Shown here: positions 49,011 to 50,089 of the stretch, in pieces
How positions within the stretch are numbered: position 1 is the first letter of the stretch
Layout of the letters: every line of letters begins with the position of its first letter
Assembly (NCBI GenBank): GCA_964509505.1
Contig: CAZDYP010000012.1
Span: 1-50,089, forward strand
DNA length: 50,089 nucleotides
Reading direction: 5' to 3'
Source: CAZDYP01 sp964509505
GTDB lineage: Bacteria > Chloroflexota > Anaerolineae > JACRMK01
Notes under the pieces: model-generated
The model's database searches: none
Seen by the model: only the letters and a program-made list of their open reading frames with translations
What the model was told of the DNA's origin: nothing
Position numbers and translations under genes: made by a program

Positions 49011-50078
49011 TTATCTATTGTCATGTCCGTTGACACCACTCTCCGCATTCACCTCCCCGACCAACTCCATCAACTGCCCCAGCGTCGCCAAGCGCGCGTC
49101 GAGCGTTGCGCCTTCGGGTTGCGCGCGCAACGTCGTGACGCCTGCCTCACGATAGACACGGATGCGCTCCTTCACTTGCGTGGCTGTGCCTAACAGATTC
49201 GACCGTAGCACGAAGTCGTCGGGGATGAGCGCAGCGGCTTCCTTGTGTTTGCCCTCCAACCACAACGCTTGCACCGTCTGCGCCAACTCCGTGTAGCCTT
49301 GACGCTGATACGCCTCGTTGTAGAAGTTGTGCGCCCGCGACCCCATCGCGCCCATTTGAAATGCGAAGCCCGACTTGCGTGCTTCGATCAACGGCTGCAC
49401 GTTATCCGCGAAGGCGACGGCGCCGCCTGCCTGCACGTCAATGTCTGCGAGCGAGCGTCCTGCCCGTTCCGCGCCCACCCGCAGCGGATCCAAAAAGACG
49501 TTGGCATGGTCTGGCACGAACGAAGTGCCAATCCAACCATCGGCGATTTCGCCCGTCATTTCCAAACTGCGCGGCCCGAGTGTGGCTAAATAGACGGGGA
49601 TGTTGGGATGCGGCATTGCGTTGGTGCGTAACGTTTTGCCCTCGCCGCCGGGCAACGGCAGCTCATAGACTTTGCCTTTGTAGCTGACGCGCTCGCCGCG
49701 AATCGCTAACCGCACAATCTCGACGAGCTCGCGCATCCGTGTCACGGGCTTGTCGAAGCGAATGCCGTGCCAACCTTCGATGACTTGGGGCCCGCTGACG
49801 CCGAGACCGAGGATGAAGCGGTCCTGGGACACGTGCGCCATCGTCAACGCGGTCATGGCGACGAGCGCGGGCGTGCGCGTGCCTGCTTGCATGATGGCGC
49901 AACCGAGCTTGACACGCGAGGTCTTGCCCGCGAGATAGGCGAGCGGCGTCACCGCGTCGTTGCCCCACGCCTCACTCGACCAGACGCTATCCACGCCCAA
50001 GCGTTCTGCCTCGATGACGTAATCTACTGTCTCATTCCAATTGTCCAAGCGGACGCCGATACCGATGGCTACGCGCAT
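49011..50078 (-). CDS. LLM-class (luciferase-like) F420-dependent oxidoreductase
   Basis: A 355-residue TIM-barrel flavin/F420 oxidoreductase. Family features are the N-terminal strand VAIGIGVRLDNWNETVDYVIEAERLG, then DSVWSSEAWGNDAVTPLAYLA, LGCAIMQAGTRTPALVAMTALTM and DRFILGLGVSGPQVIEGWHG. IPVYLATLGPRSLEMTGEIADGWIG matches the F420-binding subgroup. Cofactor choice (F420 rather than FMN) is inferred from overall type; the substrate is unknown. The start at 50078 has AGGAGT 6 bases upstream and lies 11 bases from the window end, so any upstream operon partner is out of view. Confidence 0.9.
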   Translation of the reverse strand: MRVAIGIGVRLDNWNETVDYVIEAERLGVDSVWSSEAWGNDAVTPLAYLAGKTSRVKLGCAIMQAGTRTPALVAMTALTMAHVSQDRFILGLGVSGPQVIEGWHGIRFDKPVTRMRELVEIVRLAIRGERVSYKGKVYELPLPGGEGKTLRTNAMPHPNIPVYLATLGPRSLEMTGEIADGWIGTSFVPDHANVFLDPLRVGAERAGRSLADIDVQAGGAVAFADNVQPLIEARKSGFAFQMGAMGSRAHNFYNEAYQRQGYTELAQTVQALWLEGKHKEAAALIPDDFVLRSNLLGTATQVKERIRVYREAGVTTLRAQPEGATLDARLATLGQLMELVGEVNAESGVNGHDNR

Positions 50079-50089
50079 AGTTGACTCCT

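Overview
The window looks like a draft scaffold from a free-living Chloroflexota bacterium (Anaerolineae-like), probably a metagenome assembly. This is inferred from style rather than a marker gene. The lipoproteins carry long Pro/Thr/Ala linkers after the lipobox, and one secreted nuclease has a Thr-Pro repeat linker. There is a STAND-ATPase LuxR regulator, an F420-type LLM oxidoreductase, and promoters that sit directly on start codons. No rRNA, tRNA, CRISPR array, phage module or intact insertion sequence was seen. Two runs of exactly 100 N (6661-6760, 24516-24615) are scaffold gaps that interrupt argD and the nuclease gene.

Layout. 1-3.7 kb: aldo/keto reductase, small lipoprotein, a hypothetical protein, Hsp20 and a 63-residue protein. 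3.7-9.7 kb: a minus-strand arginine cluster read as argC, argB, argD, a short GNAT N-acetyltransferase, argJ, then a HAD phosphatase. It is driven by a consensus promoter and a leader with a strong terminator hairpin that looks like an attenuator. 9.7-15.7 kb: plus-strand M50 protease, HD protein, TyrA-like dehydrogenase, two glycosyltransferases, a polysaccharide-export ABC permease and a SIS isomerase (cell-surface glycan theme). 15.8-19.3 kb: minus-strand dienelactone hydrolase, aminotransferase, HAD phosphatase and a degenerate M50-like membrane protein. 19.4-23.6 kb: a LuxR/STAND regulator broken by an amber codon, then two SnoaL-like proteins and an SRPBCC protein. 23.9-28.0 kb: a giant secreted ExeM-like nuclease. 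28.1-32.1 kb: a phosphatidylcholine-synthase-like enzyme, a response regulator-PAS-GAF-GGDEF protein and a methyltransferase. 32.2-36.6 kb: a complete ABC importer (ATPase, two permeases, lipoprotein receptor). 36.8-39.8 kb: choline-kinase-like protein, an AT-richer lipoprotein and a metallo-beta-lactamase-fold protein. 39.9-44.5 kb: BMP-type importer parts and an 8-oxoguanine-deaminase-like amidohydrolase (purine or nucleoside salvage), with the remains of a Uma2 gene between them. 44.5-50.1 kb: a PKD/LamG fragment, CorA, a pyrimidine-nucleotidase-like HAD, a HOGA-like aldolase and an LLM oxidoreductase.

The most unusual feature is the repeat load. Many gene junctions, including every one in the arginine cluster, hold a different short array of tandem heptamers (or near-heptamers), often with an inverted partner. 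They resemble the STRR sequences known from heterocystous cyanobacteria. Several other palindromic families are also present, and some sit in frame inside genes: the aminotransferase (two elements), the choline-kinase-like gene and the sugar-type ABC ATPase. A perfect 33-bp palindrome separates the receptor gene from the permease genes of the ABC importer, a placement like that of REP elements in E. coli transport operons.
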